From Actinomycetospora straminea (GTDB taxonomy: Bacteria > Actinomycetota > Actinomycetes > Mycobacteriales > Pseudonocardiaceae): DNA of 64,000 nt. The DNA lies in assembly GCF_028737255.1 (NCBI RefSeq), contig NZ_JAQZAN010000014.1:62001-126000 (forward strand), read 5' to 3'. The position numbers and the translations under genes are program-made. The notes under the pieces are model-generated. The model ran no database searches and was not told the origin of the DNA. It worked only from the letters and a program-made list of their open reading frames with translations. Positions 24,951 to 33,228 of the stretch are shown here, piece after piece. Each line of letters begins with the position of its first letter. Within the stretch, counting starts at the first letter, position 1.

Positions 24951-25898
24951 GTGGGTGAGCTGCTGAGCCGGATCCTGCCGGTCTTCGGGGTGATCGCGGT
25001 CGGTGCCGTGGCGGGGCGCTCCGAGCGCTTCGGCGAGCGCACCGCGGCCGTGCTCAACGACCTCGTCTACTGGATCGCGCTGCCGGCCCTCATCTTCACC
25101 TCGGTGGCCGAGGCCGACCTGTCCGCCGGCGTCCCCGGGACCGCGCTGATCGCGTCGGTGGCCGTCGTGGTCCTGGCCTTCGTCCTCGGCTGGGCCGTCG
25201 CCCGCCTGGTCCGCCGGCCGACGCGCGAGGCGCACGCCGCCGGGCTGGTCGCGAGCTGGGGCAACGTCGGCTACCTCGGGATCCCGTTGACCGTCGCCGT
25301 CCTCGGTCCCGCGACGGCCTTCGCCGCCTCGCTGACCTCGACCGTCCACACCGCGCTGGCGATCTCCGCGTTCCTCGTCGCGGTGACGCTGGACGGGCGG
25401 GGCCGCGGCGAGGAGGGCGCGGTCGCGCTCCCGGCGCTGCTCGCGTGCCGGGTGCTCGGCAACCCCGTCGTGCTCGCGATCGGGGTCGGCACCGCCGTCG
25501 CGCTGGTCGGGCTGCGACTGCCCGCACCCGTGGCGTCGACGCTCGGCCTGCTCGGCGACCTCGCGGCACCGGGTGGCCTGTTCGCGCTCGGCATCCTGCT
25601 GCGCGGCGCGGTCGGGGCCCTGCGGGACCCGGGCGCGCCGTGGGTGCCGATCGGCGCGGCGGTGGTGGTCAAGCTCGTCGTCATGCCGGCCCTCGCCCTC
25701 GGGGCCGTGGCGGTGCTGGACATCCCCGCGCCGTGGGCGGCGGTGCTGGTGCTCCTGTGCGCGCTGCCGGACGCGGCGACGGTGTTCGTGCTCACCGCGC
25801 AGTACGGCACGTGGTACCGCGAGAGCACCGCGGTGGTCGTGCTCACCACGGTGCTCTCGCTGCTCACGCTGCCGCTGGTCGTGCTGGTGCTGCCGTGA
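24951..25898 (+). CDS. AEC-family (auxin efflux carrier-like) membrane transporter
   Basis: About ten hydrophobic segments in 315 residues, with the typical AEC start ELLSRILPVFGVIAVGAVAGR, the crossover motif SWGNVGYLGIPLTVAVLG and the C-terminal repeat LPDAATVFVLTAQYG. The family includes malate permease and other organic-anion transporters; the substrate is not predictable. GTG 24951 is chosen; GTG 24936 is in frame upstream. The gene begins 25 bases after the cutinase stop. Confidence 0.88.
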   Translation: MGELLSRILPVFGVIAVGAVAGRSERFGERTAAVLNDLVYWIALPALIFTSVAEADLSAGVPGTALIASVAVVVLAFVLGWAVARLVRRPTREAHAAGLVASWGNVGYLGIPLTVAVLGPATAFAASLTSTVHTALAISAFLVAVTLDGRGRGEEGAVALPALLACRVLGNPVVLAIGVGTAVALVGLRLPAPVASTLGLLGDLAAPGGLFALGILLRGAVGALRDPGAPWVPIGAAVVVKLVVMPALALGAVAVLDIPAPWAAVLVLLCALPDAATVFVLTAQYGTWYRESTAVVVLTTVLSLLTLPLVVLVLP

Positions 25899-25903
25899 CG
25901 GGC

Positions 25904-26137
25904 TCAGTCGCCCTGGCGGAACGCGGCCCGGCGCTGCTCGTGGGTGCGCGCCAGCGCCATGCGCTGCACCCGCGAGCGCTGGTCGCCGCTGGCCGTGCCC
26001 TCGGCCACCGCCCGCTCGGCGGCGGCCATCGCACGGTCGGTCGCCGCCTCGTCGGCGTCGCGCGGGGTCGGCGCGACCCAGCCGCGGTGGGCGTCCTCGG
26101 GCTCGGCGCGCCCACGCTGCTCATCACTGCGGATCAT
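25904..26137 (-). CDS. Small charged hypothetical protein
   Basis: A 77-residue hydrophilic protein, rich in Arg, Ala and Glu (MIRSDEQRGRAEPED ... ALARTHEQRRAAFRQGD). No domain is recognised. ATG 26137 is well supported by GGAGGG placed seven bases upstream. It converges on the AEC transporter with only five bases between the stop codons. It is divergent from the MobA-like gene. Confidence 0.6.
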   Translation of the reverse strand: MIRSDEQRGRAEPEDAHRGWVAPTPRDADEAATDRAMAAAERAVAEGTASGDQRSRVQRMALARTHEQRRAAFRQGD

Positions 26138-26232
26138 GGTGCTGCCCTCCGATCGCACGTCGTCGTGACGGTCCTGGCGTTCCCGGGCCCCGAAGCACTG
26201 AACCGGTCACGTAGCTCACTCGGAGCAACGCG

Positions 26233-26853
26233 GTGACGGCCGGCGTCGTGCTCGCGGGCGGCCGCTCGCGGCGGATGGGCACCGACAAGGCCGCGCTGAC
26301 CAGCGGCGGGAGGACCCTGCTCGCCCACGTCCTCGCGGTGCTCGCCGAGGCCGTCGACGGGCCGCTCGTCGTGGTCGGGGCCGCGGACACGCCGCGGACG
26401 GTGCCCGAGGAGGCCGCGCGCGCCATCGTCGTGTACGACCCGGTGCCCGACCGCGGCCCCCTGCAGGGCCTCGCGACCGGCCTGCGCGCCGTCCGCGCCG
26501 ACCCCACCGCGTTCGTCGCCGCCGTCGACCTCCCGCACCTGCACGCCGACCTCGTGCGCGCCGTGGTGACACACCGGGTGCCGACGGTCGAGGTGGCGCT
26601 CCCCGTCCTCGACGGGCACCCGCAGCACCTGCTCGCCGCCTACGCCACCGACCTCGCCGACCGCGCCGACGACCTCCTCGCCCGCGGCGAGCGCAGCGTC
26701 GGCGCGCTCGTCGCCGCGAGCCGGGTCCGCGAGCTCGACGCCGCGACGCTGCTCACCGACCCGCGCCTCGCCGCCCGCGACCCCGACCTGCGCGGTGCCC
26801 GCGGCGTCAACACCCCCGAGGAGTGGGCGCGCTCGCGCCACGAGGAGCCCTGA
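26233..26853 (+). CDS. mobA: MobA-like molybdenum cofactor guanylyltransferase
   Basis: A 206-residue nucleotidyltransferase. The signature loop LAGGRSRRMGTDKA at the N-terminus binds the nucleotide, and VYDPVPDRGPLQGLATGL plus AAVDLPHL (metal-binding Asp) follow, as in MobA. The final part ends GVNTPEEW, also typical (the usual form is NVNTPED). It attaches GMP to molybdopterin for DMSO-reductase-type enzymes, none of which is in the window. GTG 26233 follows GGAGCAACGCG. Confidence 0.88.
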   Translation: MTAGVVLAGGRSRRMGTDKAALTSGGRTLLAHVLAVLAEAVDGPLVVVGAADTPRTVPEEAARAIVVYDPVPDRGPLQGLATGLRAVRADPTAFVAAVDLPHLHADLVRAVVTHRVPTVEVALPVLDGHPQHLLAAYATDLADRADDLLARGERSVGALVAASRVRELDAATLLTDPRLAARDPDLRGARGVNTPEEWARSRHEEP

Positions 26854-26859
26854 CCGCCC

Positions 26860-26865
26860 TACGCT
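26860..26865 (+). promoter_or_regulatory. -10 element for a leaderless FMN/F420-binding protein gene
   Basis: TACGCT lies seven bases before GTG 26873, the spacing expected for transcription starting at the start codon. No ribosome site separates them. Confidence 0.5.
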
Positions 26866-26872
26866 CGCGCGG

Positions 26873-27298
26873 GTGGCCGACCTCCGTGACCCCGCCGTCC
26901 GCGCCTTCCTCACCGAGGGCACCCGCACCGGCAAGGTCGGGTACGTCGCGCGGGACGGCCGCCCGCTCGTGGCGCCGGTCTGGTTCCTCGTCGAGGACGA
27001 CACGATCGTCTTCACCACCGGCGCCGACACGGCCAAGGGCCGGGCGTTCGCCCGCGACCCGCGCATCGTGCTCTGCGTCGACCTCGAGGAGCCGCCGTTC
27101 GGGTTCGTGCAGGTCCAGGGTTCGGTGACGCTCTCGGAGGATCCCGACGAGCTGCGCCGCACCGCCACGGCGCTCGGCGGGCGCTACATGGGCGCCGACC
27201 GCGCCGAGGAGTTCGGCGCCCGCAACGGCGTGCCCGGCGAGCTCGTCGTGCGCCTGCATCCGTCGAAGGTCGTGGCCACGATGGACATGACGGCGTGA
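26873..27298 (+). CDS. Pyridoxamine-5'-phosphate-oxidase-fold (FMN/F420-binding) protein
   Basis: A 141-residue split-barrel flavin- or F420-binding protein. The GKVGYVARDGRPLVAPVWFLVEDD strand pattern (short form RDGRPLVAPVWF) and AKGRAFARDPRIVLCVDLE are typical of F420-dependent or PPOX-class actinobacterial proteins. GTG 26873 appears leaderless. Its stop overlaps the next gene's start as GTGA, so the cupin gene is translationally coupled. Confidence 0.82.
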   Translation: MADLRDPAVRAFLTEGTRTGKVGYVARDGRPLVAPVWFLVEDDTIVFTTGADTAKGRAFARDPRIVLCVDLEEPPFGFVQVQGSVTLSEDPDELRRTATALGGRYMGADRAEEFGARNGVPGELVVRLHPSKVVATMDMTA

Positions 27299-27759
27299 GC
27301 GGGGAGGCAGGGGGGACCGGGGAGACACCGCCGCCCCTCGCCCGGGCCCTCGACCTCGCGCCCCACCCCGAGGGCGGCTGGTTCCGCCGCACCTGGACCG
27401 CCGCGCCCACCCTGCGGCCCGACGGCTACCCCGGGCCCCGCGCGAGCGCCACGGCCATCCACTACGTCCTCGCGCCCGGCGAGGAGTCGCGCTGGCACCG
27501 CGTGCGCTCCGACGAGCTGTGGTGCTGGCACCGCGGGCCCGCGCTCTCGCTGTGGCTCGGGGGCGACGGCGAGCACCCCGTCGAGGCCACGCCGATCCTC
27601 CTCGGCGACCGCGTCGAGGACGGTCAGACGCCGCAGGCGCTCGTGCCCGGCGGGGTGTGGCAGCGCGCCGCCCCGGCCGCCGGCGCCGCCTTCGAGGTGC
27701 TCGTGACCTGCGTCGTCAGCCCGGGTTTCGACGACGCCGACTTCACCCTGCTGCGCTAG
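27295..27759 (+). CDS. Cupin-fold protein, DUF985 family
   Basis: A 154-residue DUF985 cupin. The diagnostic N-terminus LDLAPHPEGGWFRRTW, the ATAIHYVLAPGEESRWHRVRSDELW core (short form WHRVRSDELW) and the GVWQRAAP turn are present. Function is unknown in the family; epimerase-like roles have been suggested. GTG 27295 is the first base of a GTGA overlap with the preceding stop. Its own TAG overlaps the convergent PBP stop by four bases (CTAG). Confidence 0.82.
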   Translation: MSGEAGGTGETPPPLARALDLAPHPEGGWFRRTWTAAPTLRPDGYPGPRASATAIHYVLAPGEESRWHRVRSDELWCWHRGPALSLWLGGDGEHPVEATPILLGDRVEDGQTPQALVPGGVWQRAAPAAGAAFEVLVTCVVSPGFDDADFTLLR

Positions 27760-30700
27760 CCGCCCCCGGGATCGGCGCCCTCGGCCGGCGCCGCGCCGTC
27801 GCCGCCCGCGGGGGCCTCGGCGGCCGCCGGGTCCTCGCCGGGCTGCTGGCCCTCGGCGGGCGGGACCTCGGCCGGCTGCTCCTCGGCGGGCTCCGCGGGC
27901 GGCGCCGTCGTCGAGGTGGGCGCGGCGGACGAGCTCGGCGCCGACGAGCTCGACGGCGACGGCGACGCCGTGTCCCCCTGGCCCGCGGTGTCGCCGGGGT
28001 CGGTGCCCGCGACCGGGGTGAACGCGCCGAACGACTGCTTCGGCGTGTCCTCGAGGGCGTCGTCCATGAACGTCTTCCAGATCTCGCTGGGCAGCCCGTG
28101 GCCGTAGACCGGGCGGCCGTCGCTGGTCTTGATCGGGGTGTTGTCGTCGGTGCCGACCCAGACGACGGTCGACGCCGACGGCGTGTAGCCGGCGAACCAG
28201 GCGTCGTTGTTCTGGCTCTCGACGTGCGACTGGACCGTGCCGGTCTTGCCCGCCGACTGCCGCCCGCCCTGCAGGGACACCCCGTCGTACTCCGGGACGT
28301 CGCGCATGGCCTCGGTGACGTTGCGCGCCACGCGCGGGTCGATGCGCTGCTCGCCCTGGGTGGTGGCGTCGTCGTAGAGGACCTCGCCGCTGGCCGTCGT
28401 CACGCGCTGGACGAGGTGCGGACGGTGGTAGATGCCCTCGTTGGAGAACGTCGCGTAGGCCGAGGCCAGGTCGACCGCGGTGGTCTCCTGGTTGCCGAGC
28501 GCGATCCCGCTGTTCGGGTCGTCCATCGGCTGCGTGATACCGGCCTGCCGGGCGGCCGCCGCCACGGCCTGCGGCCCGACCCGGTTGCCCAGGGCGGTGA
28601 AGATGACGTTGTTCGACAGCGTCATGGCGCGCTTGAGGCTGCAGTTCGCGCAGTCGGCGCCGTCGACGTTGCGCACGGTCCGGCCGGGGATCGCCCGCCC
28701 GTCGAACTCGGTGGAGATGCCGATCGGCGGGTCCTGCTGCAGCGCCGCGAGCAGCACGAACGGCTTGAACGTCGAGCCCGCCTGCTTCTCGACCTTCGCG
28801 TAGTCCAGGCCCGATCCGTTCGGCCCGCCGTAGTAGGCGAGGATGCCGCCGGTCCGCGGGTCGATCGACACGGTCGCGGTCCGCAGGTTCTCCGGCTGGC
28901 CCTGCATCTGGCGACGGTTGGCCTCGACGGCCTCGCGCTGGGCCTCCGGCTGGATCGTCGTCCGGATGTGCAGGCCCTGGGTGACCAGCGCGTCCTGGTC
29001 GATCCCCAGCGTCCGCAGCTCGTCGCGCACGGCGCTGTAGATGTGGCCGCGGTCGTCGTCGGGGACGCCGCCGGTGACGCGGCGCGGCGGGATGGTCGGC
29101 GGGAACTGCGCGGTGGCGCGGTCCGGAGGGGCCAGCCAGCCCTGGGCGACCATGCCGTCCATGACGTAGTTCCAGCGGCGCAGGGCGTCGTCGGGGTTCT
29201 GGGCGGGGTCCCACTTCGACGGGGCCTGGATGACGCCCGCGAGCAGCGCTCCCTCGGCGGGCGAGAGCGTCTCGACCGGCCGGCCGAAGTACGCCTGCGA
29301 CGCGGCCTGGATGCCGTAGGAGCCGCGGCCGAAGTAGATGCTGTTGAGGTAGTCGGCGAGGATCTCGTCCTTGGAGCGCTCCTGCGAGATCTTCAAGGAG
29401 ATGATGAGCTCCTTGTACTTGCGCACCAGCGAGTACTCGTCGCCCACCATCGCGTTCTTGACGTACTGCTGCGTGATCGTCGAGCCGCCGCCCGACCCGC
29501 CGGTGAGGTTCTTCCACACGGCGCGGCCGAAGCCGGTGACGTCGAAGCCGCTGTTCGAGTAGAACGAGCGGTCCTCGGCCGACAGCACCGCCGAGCGCAC
29601 GGGCGGGGGCACCTGCTCGAGACCGACCTTCTGCCGGTTGCCCTGCTCCCCCGGCGCGATGCGCGCGAGCACCGTGCCATCGGCGAACGAGACCGTGTTG
29701 AGCTGGCTCTCGACCGCGTCGTCGGCGTTCGGGACCGGGATGAACAGCCAGCCGACCACCAGCGAGAGCACCGGCGCCGCGACCATCGCCGCGATGCCCG
29801 CGTAGGCGGTGCGGCGCATCCGTCGCCAGCGCAGCGCGGCCGGGGCGAGGGTGTCGGGGTGCGGACCGTCCAGGTAGAGCACCACCCGGGCGCGGACCTG
29901 CCGCCCGAACGCCACCAGCCGCTCCCCGCCGGGCAGGCCGACGATCCGCGCGGCCAGGACGCCGAGCACGGCGGCGACGGCCACGGCGACCCGCCCGCGC
30001 GGCACCCGCGGGGTCTCGGACGCGGCGGTCGTGCGGCCGGGCGAGCGGTGGGCGGTGGTGCTGCGGGTGCCGGGCCGGCCGGTCCCGCCGCGCGAGCGGG
30101 TGGCGGTGCGCGCGGCGGCGCCGCGACGGGCGGCGGCGCGGGCGGTGCCGGTGGCGGTGCCGGTGGCGGTGGCGGTCCGCGGGGGGCGGGCGGCGCGGGT
30201 GGTGCCGGCGTCGTCGGCGTCGTCGCCGTCCTCGCCGTCGGTGTCCTCGACGTCGTCGAGCTCGTCGGGCTCCCGCGGCTCGCCGCGGCGCCGGTCCGGC
30301 GGCAGCGGGCCGGAGCCCGGACCGCGGGGCGCGGGCGCGTCGACGGCGGGCATCGTCGCGGTGGCCTTCGGCGAGCGGCGCGCCGGGGCGGCCGCGGCGT
30401 CGCGCTCGGCGGCGGGCGCGGGGGTGAGGGTCGCCGGCTCGGGCTCGGCGGGGTGCCGTGGGGGCGGGGTGCCGGTGGGGGCCGCTGTGTGGGTGGCGGT
30501 GCGGGTGGCGGTGCCCGTGGCGCTCGCCGCGGGGCCGGCGGCGGGGCCGGGCGGACGGCCGGGGCCCGGGGTGGCGGCACCGGTGGGCGCGGGAGCGCCG
30601 TGCGAGGGCCCGCCGGGGTGCGAGCCGGGCGCCGCGGGACCCGGACGGCCGGGGGCCGGCGCCGTGCCCGACGACGGACCGCCGGGCGCCGCGGGCGCAC

Positions 30701-31700
30701 CGGCGGGTGCCGCGGGGCCGGGCGCACCGCCGGGGCGCGCGGCGGGGCCGGGCTGTCCCGGCGCGCCCTGCGCTCCGGGCCGGCCGGGAGCGCCGGGGCG
30801 TGCCGCAGGCCCGGGCGGCGGCGTCGGGCGCGCCGCGGGCGGCGGGGTCGGGCGTGCCGCGGGCGGCGGCGTCGGGTGCCCGGCCGGTGGGCGCGGGGCG
30901 CCCGTGCGTATGGGCCCGCCGGGAGCACCCGACGTCCCGGGTCCGGGACCACCCGGCACACCGGTCGTCGCCGGCGCCCCGGTCGCCGGCATCCCGGTCA
31001 CCGACGCGGTGCGCCCGGCGGGCGCGGGCGGCGGCGGTGCGGTGGGCGACGCGAGCGGGCCGCCCGGGCCCTGGGCCGGGCGGGCGGGCGGCGGGGTCGC
31101 GCTCCCCCCGCGCTCCCGCACCCCGGCGCCGGCCGACGGCGCCGCGGAGCCGGGCCGACCCGCGGGCGGCGCGGCGGGGGCGGGACCCGCGGACCCGGAC
31201 GCCGCCGGCGCACCGGGACCACCACGACGGCCGGCGCCGGCGAGGGCCGGGCCGGCGGGCGACCGGCCCTCGCCACGGGCGGCGTCGGGCCGCGCCGACT
31301 CGGCCCGCCCGGCGTCGGGACGAGTGGGCGCCGGACGGTCGGCCGCGGAGGCGTCGGGGCGCGGCGGGGCGGCGGTGGCGGTGGCGGTCGCCGTGCCGGC
31401 ACTGCCGGCGGCTCGCAGGCTCGTCGAGCCCGTCGCGGAGTGCGAGCGGAAGGACCCGGTGGAGAACGCGGAGGGGAAGCCGACCGGCGGCGACACGGGC
31501 GCGGGCGAGGCCGCGATGCGCGCGCTGACGTAGTCGCCGTAGTCGCTGTCGAGGTGCCGCCGGTCGAGCCGGCCGCTGTGGGCGCCGGCATGCGCGCCCC
31601 GGCTCTCGGCCGGGGCCGGGGTGCCCCGGTCATCCTCGTCGGGGGTGTCGACGTCGGCTGCGCGGCGCCGTCCCGACGAGCGAGCGTGAGTGCCCGCCAC
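27756..31700 (-). CDS. Bifunctional class A penicillin-binding protein with very long disordered N-terminus
   Basis: Residues 1 to about 630 are Pro/Ala/Gly/Thr-rich low complexity, presumably cytoplasmic. One membrane helix follows (MVAAPVLSLVVGWLF, about 640). The glycosyltransferase GT51 domain (AEDRSFYSNSGFDV, GGSTITQQYVKN, about 690-860) and then the transpeptidase domain (active-site STFKP about 975, SNN about 1030, KTGT about 1150) are complete. A Ser/Glu/Pro-rich tail ends the chain. The enzyme polymerises and cross-links peptidoglycan. GTG 31700 is chosen because GGAGGTGG lies nine bases upstream; GTG 31733 is possible. Confidence 0.92.
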   Translation of the reverse strand: MAGTHARSSGRRRAADVDTPDEDDRGTPAPAESRGAHAGAHSGRLDRRHLDSDYGDYVSARIAASPAPVSPPVGFPSAFSTGSFRSHSATGSTSLRAAGSAGTATATATAAPPRPDASAADRPAPTRPDAGRAESARPDAARGEGRSPAGPALAGAGRRGGPGAPAASGSAGPAPAAPPAGRPGSAAPSAGAGVRERGGSATPPPARPAQGPGGPLASPTAPPPPAPAGRTASVTGMPATGAPATTGVPGGPGPGTSGAPGGPIRTGAPRPPAGHPTPPPAARPTPPPAARPTPPPGPAARPGAPGRPGAQGAPGQPGPAARPGGAPGPAAPAGAPAAPGGPSSGTAPAPGRPGPAAPGSHPGGPSHGAPAPTGAATPGPGRPPGPAAGPAASATGTATRTATHTAAPTGTPPPRHPAEPEPATLTPAPAAERDAAAAPARRSPKATATMPAVDAPAPRGPGSGPLPPDRRRGEPREPDELDDVEDTDGEDGDDADDAGTTRAARPPRTATATGTATGTARAAARRGAAARTATRSRGGTGRPGTRSTTAHRSPGRTTAASETPRVPRGRVAVAVAAVLGVLAARIVGLPGGERLVAFGRQVRARVVLYLDGPHPDTLAPAALRWRRMRRTAYAGIAAMVAAPVLSLVVGWLFIPVPNADDAVESQLNTVSFADGTVLARIAPGEQGNRQKVGLEQVPPPVRSAVLSAEDRSFYSNSGFDVTGFGRAVWKNLTGGSGGGSTITQQYVKNAMVGDEYSLVRKYKELIISLKISQERSKDEILADYLNSIYFGRGSYGIQAASQAYFGRPVETLSPAEGALLAGVIQAPSKWDPAQNPDDALRRWNYVMDGMVAQGWLAPPDRATAQFPPTIPPRRVTGGVPDDDRGHIYSAVRDELRTLGIDQDALVTQGLHIRTTIQPEAQREAVEANRRQMQGQPENLRTATVSIDPRTGGILAYYGGPNGSGLDYAKVEKQAGSTFKPFVLLAALQQDPPIGISTEFDGRAIPGRTVRNVDGADCANCSLKRAMTLSNNVIFTALGNRVGPQAVAAAARQAGITQPMDDPNSGIALGNQETTAVDLASAYATFSNEGIYHRPHLVQRVTTASGEVLYDDATTQGEQRIDPRVARNVTEAMRDVPEYDGVSLQGGRQSAGKTGTVQSHVESQNNDAWFAGYTPSASTVVWVGTDDNTPIKTSDGRPVYGHGLPSEIWKTFMDDALEDTPKQSFGAFTPVAGTDPGDTAGQGDTASPSPSSSSAPSSSAAPTSTTAPPAEPAEEQPAEVPPAEGQQPGEDPAAAEAPAGGDGAAPAEGADPGGG

Positions 31701-32057
31701 CGAGCAACCACCTCCCGTGTCGCCCGTAGTCACAGCCCGTGGTCACGGTCGCGCCGGAGCGTCGACGCGGCCGTCGGATCCGGCGCATCACGTCCGGACC
31801 CGCACGCAGGCAACGCGCCTTCGGCGCCGACGTCGCGGCTCTACCGGGGCAGCGTCCATGACCGGCCAGCTCGATGCGGTGAGTGGTGGCCCGGTGTCAC
31901 TCCGTCGTGGAGACGGTCCGCTGGCCTCGGATCACCGCGCTCAGTGGCGAGTCTCGTCACCCAGCGCATCCGAGAGGCCCCTCACCGACGCTAACGACTC
32001 GGCTCTCACGACCGATGACGGGACCGAACACCGCACCGGCGAGAGGACACCCGACGC
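31701..32057. other. Divergent intergenic region between PBP and a small protein gene
   Basis: This 357-base stretch holds the promoters of the two divergent genes. I see the PBP ribosome site (GGAGGTGG on the minus strand) next to 31700 and no convincing gene, RNA or long repeat. Possible -10 elements such as CTAACG near 31994 are weak. Confidence 0.5.
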
Positions 32058-32381
32058 ATGGACCCCGCTCAGGACCCGTGGGTCCCCGCGCCGCGCGACG
32101 GCGACCGCGAGGAGGACTGGTGGTCGGTGCCCACGGTCCCGTTCCCGCGCCTGGCCCCGCCGGTCGAGCAGCTGTCCGACCCGTTCGCGGCCTCCGTCGA
32201 GCGTCCGGCCGCCGTGGCCGAGCCCGTGCCCGCGCCCTCGACCGCCCTCGTCGTGCGCGACGAGGTCGCGCCGGGCGCCCTGCGCTCGATCGCCCGGGCC
32301 GCCGCCCGCGCCTGGCACGTGGCCGTCGACGGCGTCCGCGCCGCGATCGCGGCGATCGCCGCCGCGCCGGCCCACCGCTGA
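32058..32381 (+). CDS. Hypothetical protein, 107 residues
   Basis: Not recognised. The N-terminal half is acidic and Pro-rich (DPAQDPWVPAPRDGDREEDWW). The C-terminal half is Ala-rich and amphipathic (SIARAAARAWHVAVDGVRAAIAAIAA) and could associate with a membrane surface or a partner helix. It is divergent from the large PBP and converges on an SDR gene, with 12 bases between stops. Open-frame quality and codon use fit a real gene. Confidence 0.5.
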   Translation: MDPAQDPWVPAPRDGDREEDWWSVPTVPFPRLAPPVEQLSDPFAASVERPAAVAEPVPAPSTALVVRDEVAPGALRSIARAAARAWHVAVDGVRAAIAAIAAAPAHR

Positions 32382-32393
32382 CGCCCGGGCGCC

Positions 32394-33152
32394 CTACAGC
32401 TGCACCCCGCGCGTCAGCGCCCCGTCGACGACGAGGTTGGTCCCGCTGATGAACGTCGCCGCCGGGCTCGCGAGGAACACCACCGCCCGCGCGACCTCCT
32501 CCGGACGCGCCATCCGCCCGGTGGGGTTGAGGCCGAGCGCCTGCGCGAACAGGTCCGGGTCGTTCTCCTCGATCGACTCCCAGACCCCGCCGGCGAAGTA
32601 GACGTTGCCGGGCGAGACGGTGTTGGCGCGCACGCGGCCGGCGAGCTGGTGGGCGAGCCCCTGCGTGTAGTGCACGAGCGCACCCTTGAACGTCCCGTAC
32701 GGCCCCGCCGCGAAGTCGATCTCGCGACCGGAGACGCTCGAGATGGTCACGATCGCGCCGGCGTCGCTCTCCTCGAGGGCGGGCAACGCCGCGTCGACGA
32801 GCCGGACGGTGCCGAGCATGTCGGTGGCGAAGGTCGCCGCCCAGTTCTCCTCGGTGGACGGGATGGCGAGCGCCGAGACGTTCGCGACCACGACGTCGAT
32901 GCCGCCGTGCTCGGTGGCCGCGGAGCGCACCCAGGTGGCGAGGGCGTCGCCGTCGGTGATGTCGACCGGCGTGCCGTGCACGTCGTGCCCGGCGCCGCGC
33001 ATCTCCTCCTCGGCCTTGCGGACGCCGTCGGCGTCGCGGGCGCAGAAGGCCACCGTGGCGCCCTCGGCGGCCAGACCCTCGACGATCGCCCGCCCGATGC
33101 CGCGGCTGCCGCCGGTGACGAGCGCGGTGCGGCCGGTCAGCTGCAGGTCCAT
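32394..33152 (-). CDS. Short-chain dehydrogenase/reductase (3-oxoacyl-reductase-like)
   Basis: A 252-residue classical SDR: GGSRGIGRAI cofactor loop, VANVSA in place of the usual NNAG, catalytic serine in TISSVSG, YGTFK (Tyr/Lys), and the C-terminal ISGTNLVVDGALTRG that is usual for FabG-like enzymes. ATG 33152 follows a run of 14-bp repeats that occupy its upstream region. The acetamidase gene lies just upstream on the same strand and they may be cotranscribed. Substrate unknown. Confidence 0.88.
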   Translation of the reverse strand: MDLQLTGRTALVTGGSRGIGRAIVEGLAAEGATVAFCARDADGVRKAEEEMRGAGHDVHGTPVDITDGDALATWVRSAATEHGGIDVVVANVSALAIPSTEENWAATFATDMLGTVRLVDAALPALEESDAGAIVTISSVSGREIDFAAGPYGTFKGALVHYTQGLAHQLAGRVRANTVSPGNVYFAGGVWESIEENDPDLFAQALGLNPTGRMARPEEVARAVVFLASPAATFISGTNLVVDGALTRGVQL

Positions 33153-33159
33153 GGCGAAC

Positions 33160-33228
33160 TCCCTGTCGGATCAAGGACTGTCGGTGGAGGAGTGTCGGTC
33201 GAGGACTGTCGGGGTCGTGGACTGTCAG
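33160..33228. repeat. Iterated 10-bp motif at ~14-bp spacing upstream of the SDR gene
   Basis: On the minus strand CCGACAGTCC or a one- or two-base variant occurs at 33219-33228, 33203-33212, 33189-33198, 33175-33184, with a decayed fifth copy at 33160-33169. Spacings are 16, 14, 14 and 15 bases. The first copy contains the acetamidase stop codon. It may be an array of regulator half-sites or a slippage-derived repeat. Confidence 0.7.

Noticed and set aside
22201-24966. Plus-strand open frame of 921 codons across formate-THF ligase and cutinase
   Set aside because: It crosses two well supported genes in the wrong frame and shows no domain.
30000-31400. Frame disruption or pseudogene status of the PBP because of its repetitive N-terminus
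   Set aside because: The frame is continuous from GTG 31700 to the stop and the low-complexity composition is regular, so it is read as a disordered domain.
27519-31994. Plus-strand open frame of 1491 codons opposite the PBP gene
   Set aside because: The minus-strand PBP has all catalytic motifs in order. The opposite frame is repetitive Gly/Arg/Ala sequence produced by the PBP's low-complexity coding region.
33160-33228. 14-bp repeats considered as a CRISPR array or replication iterons
   Set aside because: The gaps between units are only 4-6 bases, and there is no replication initiator or AT-rich region.
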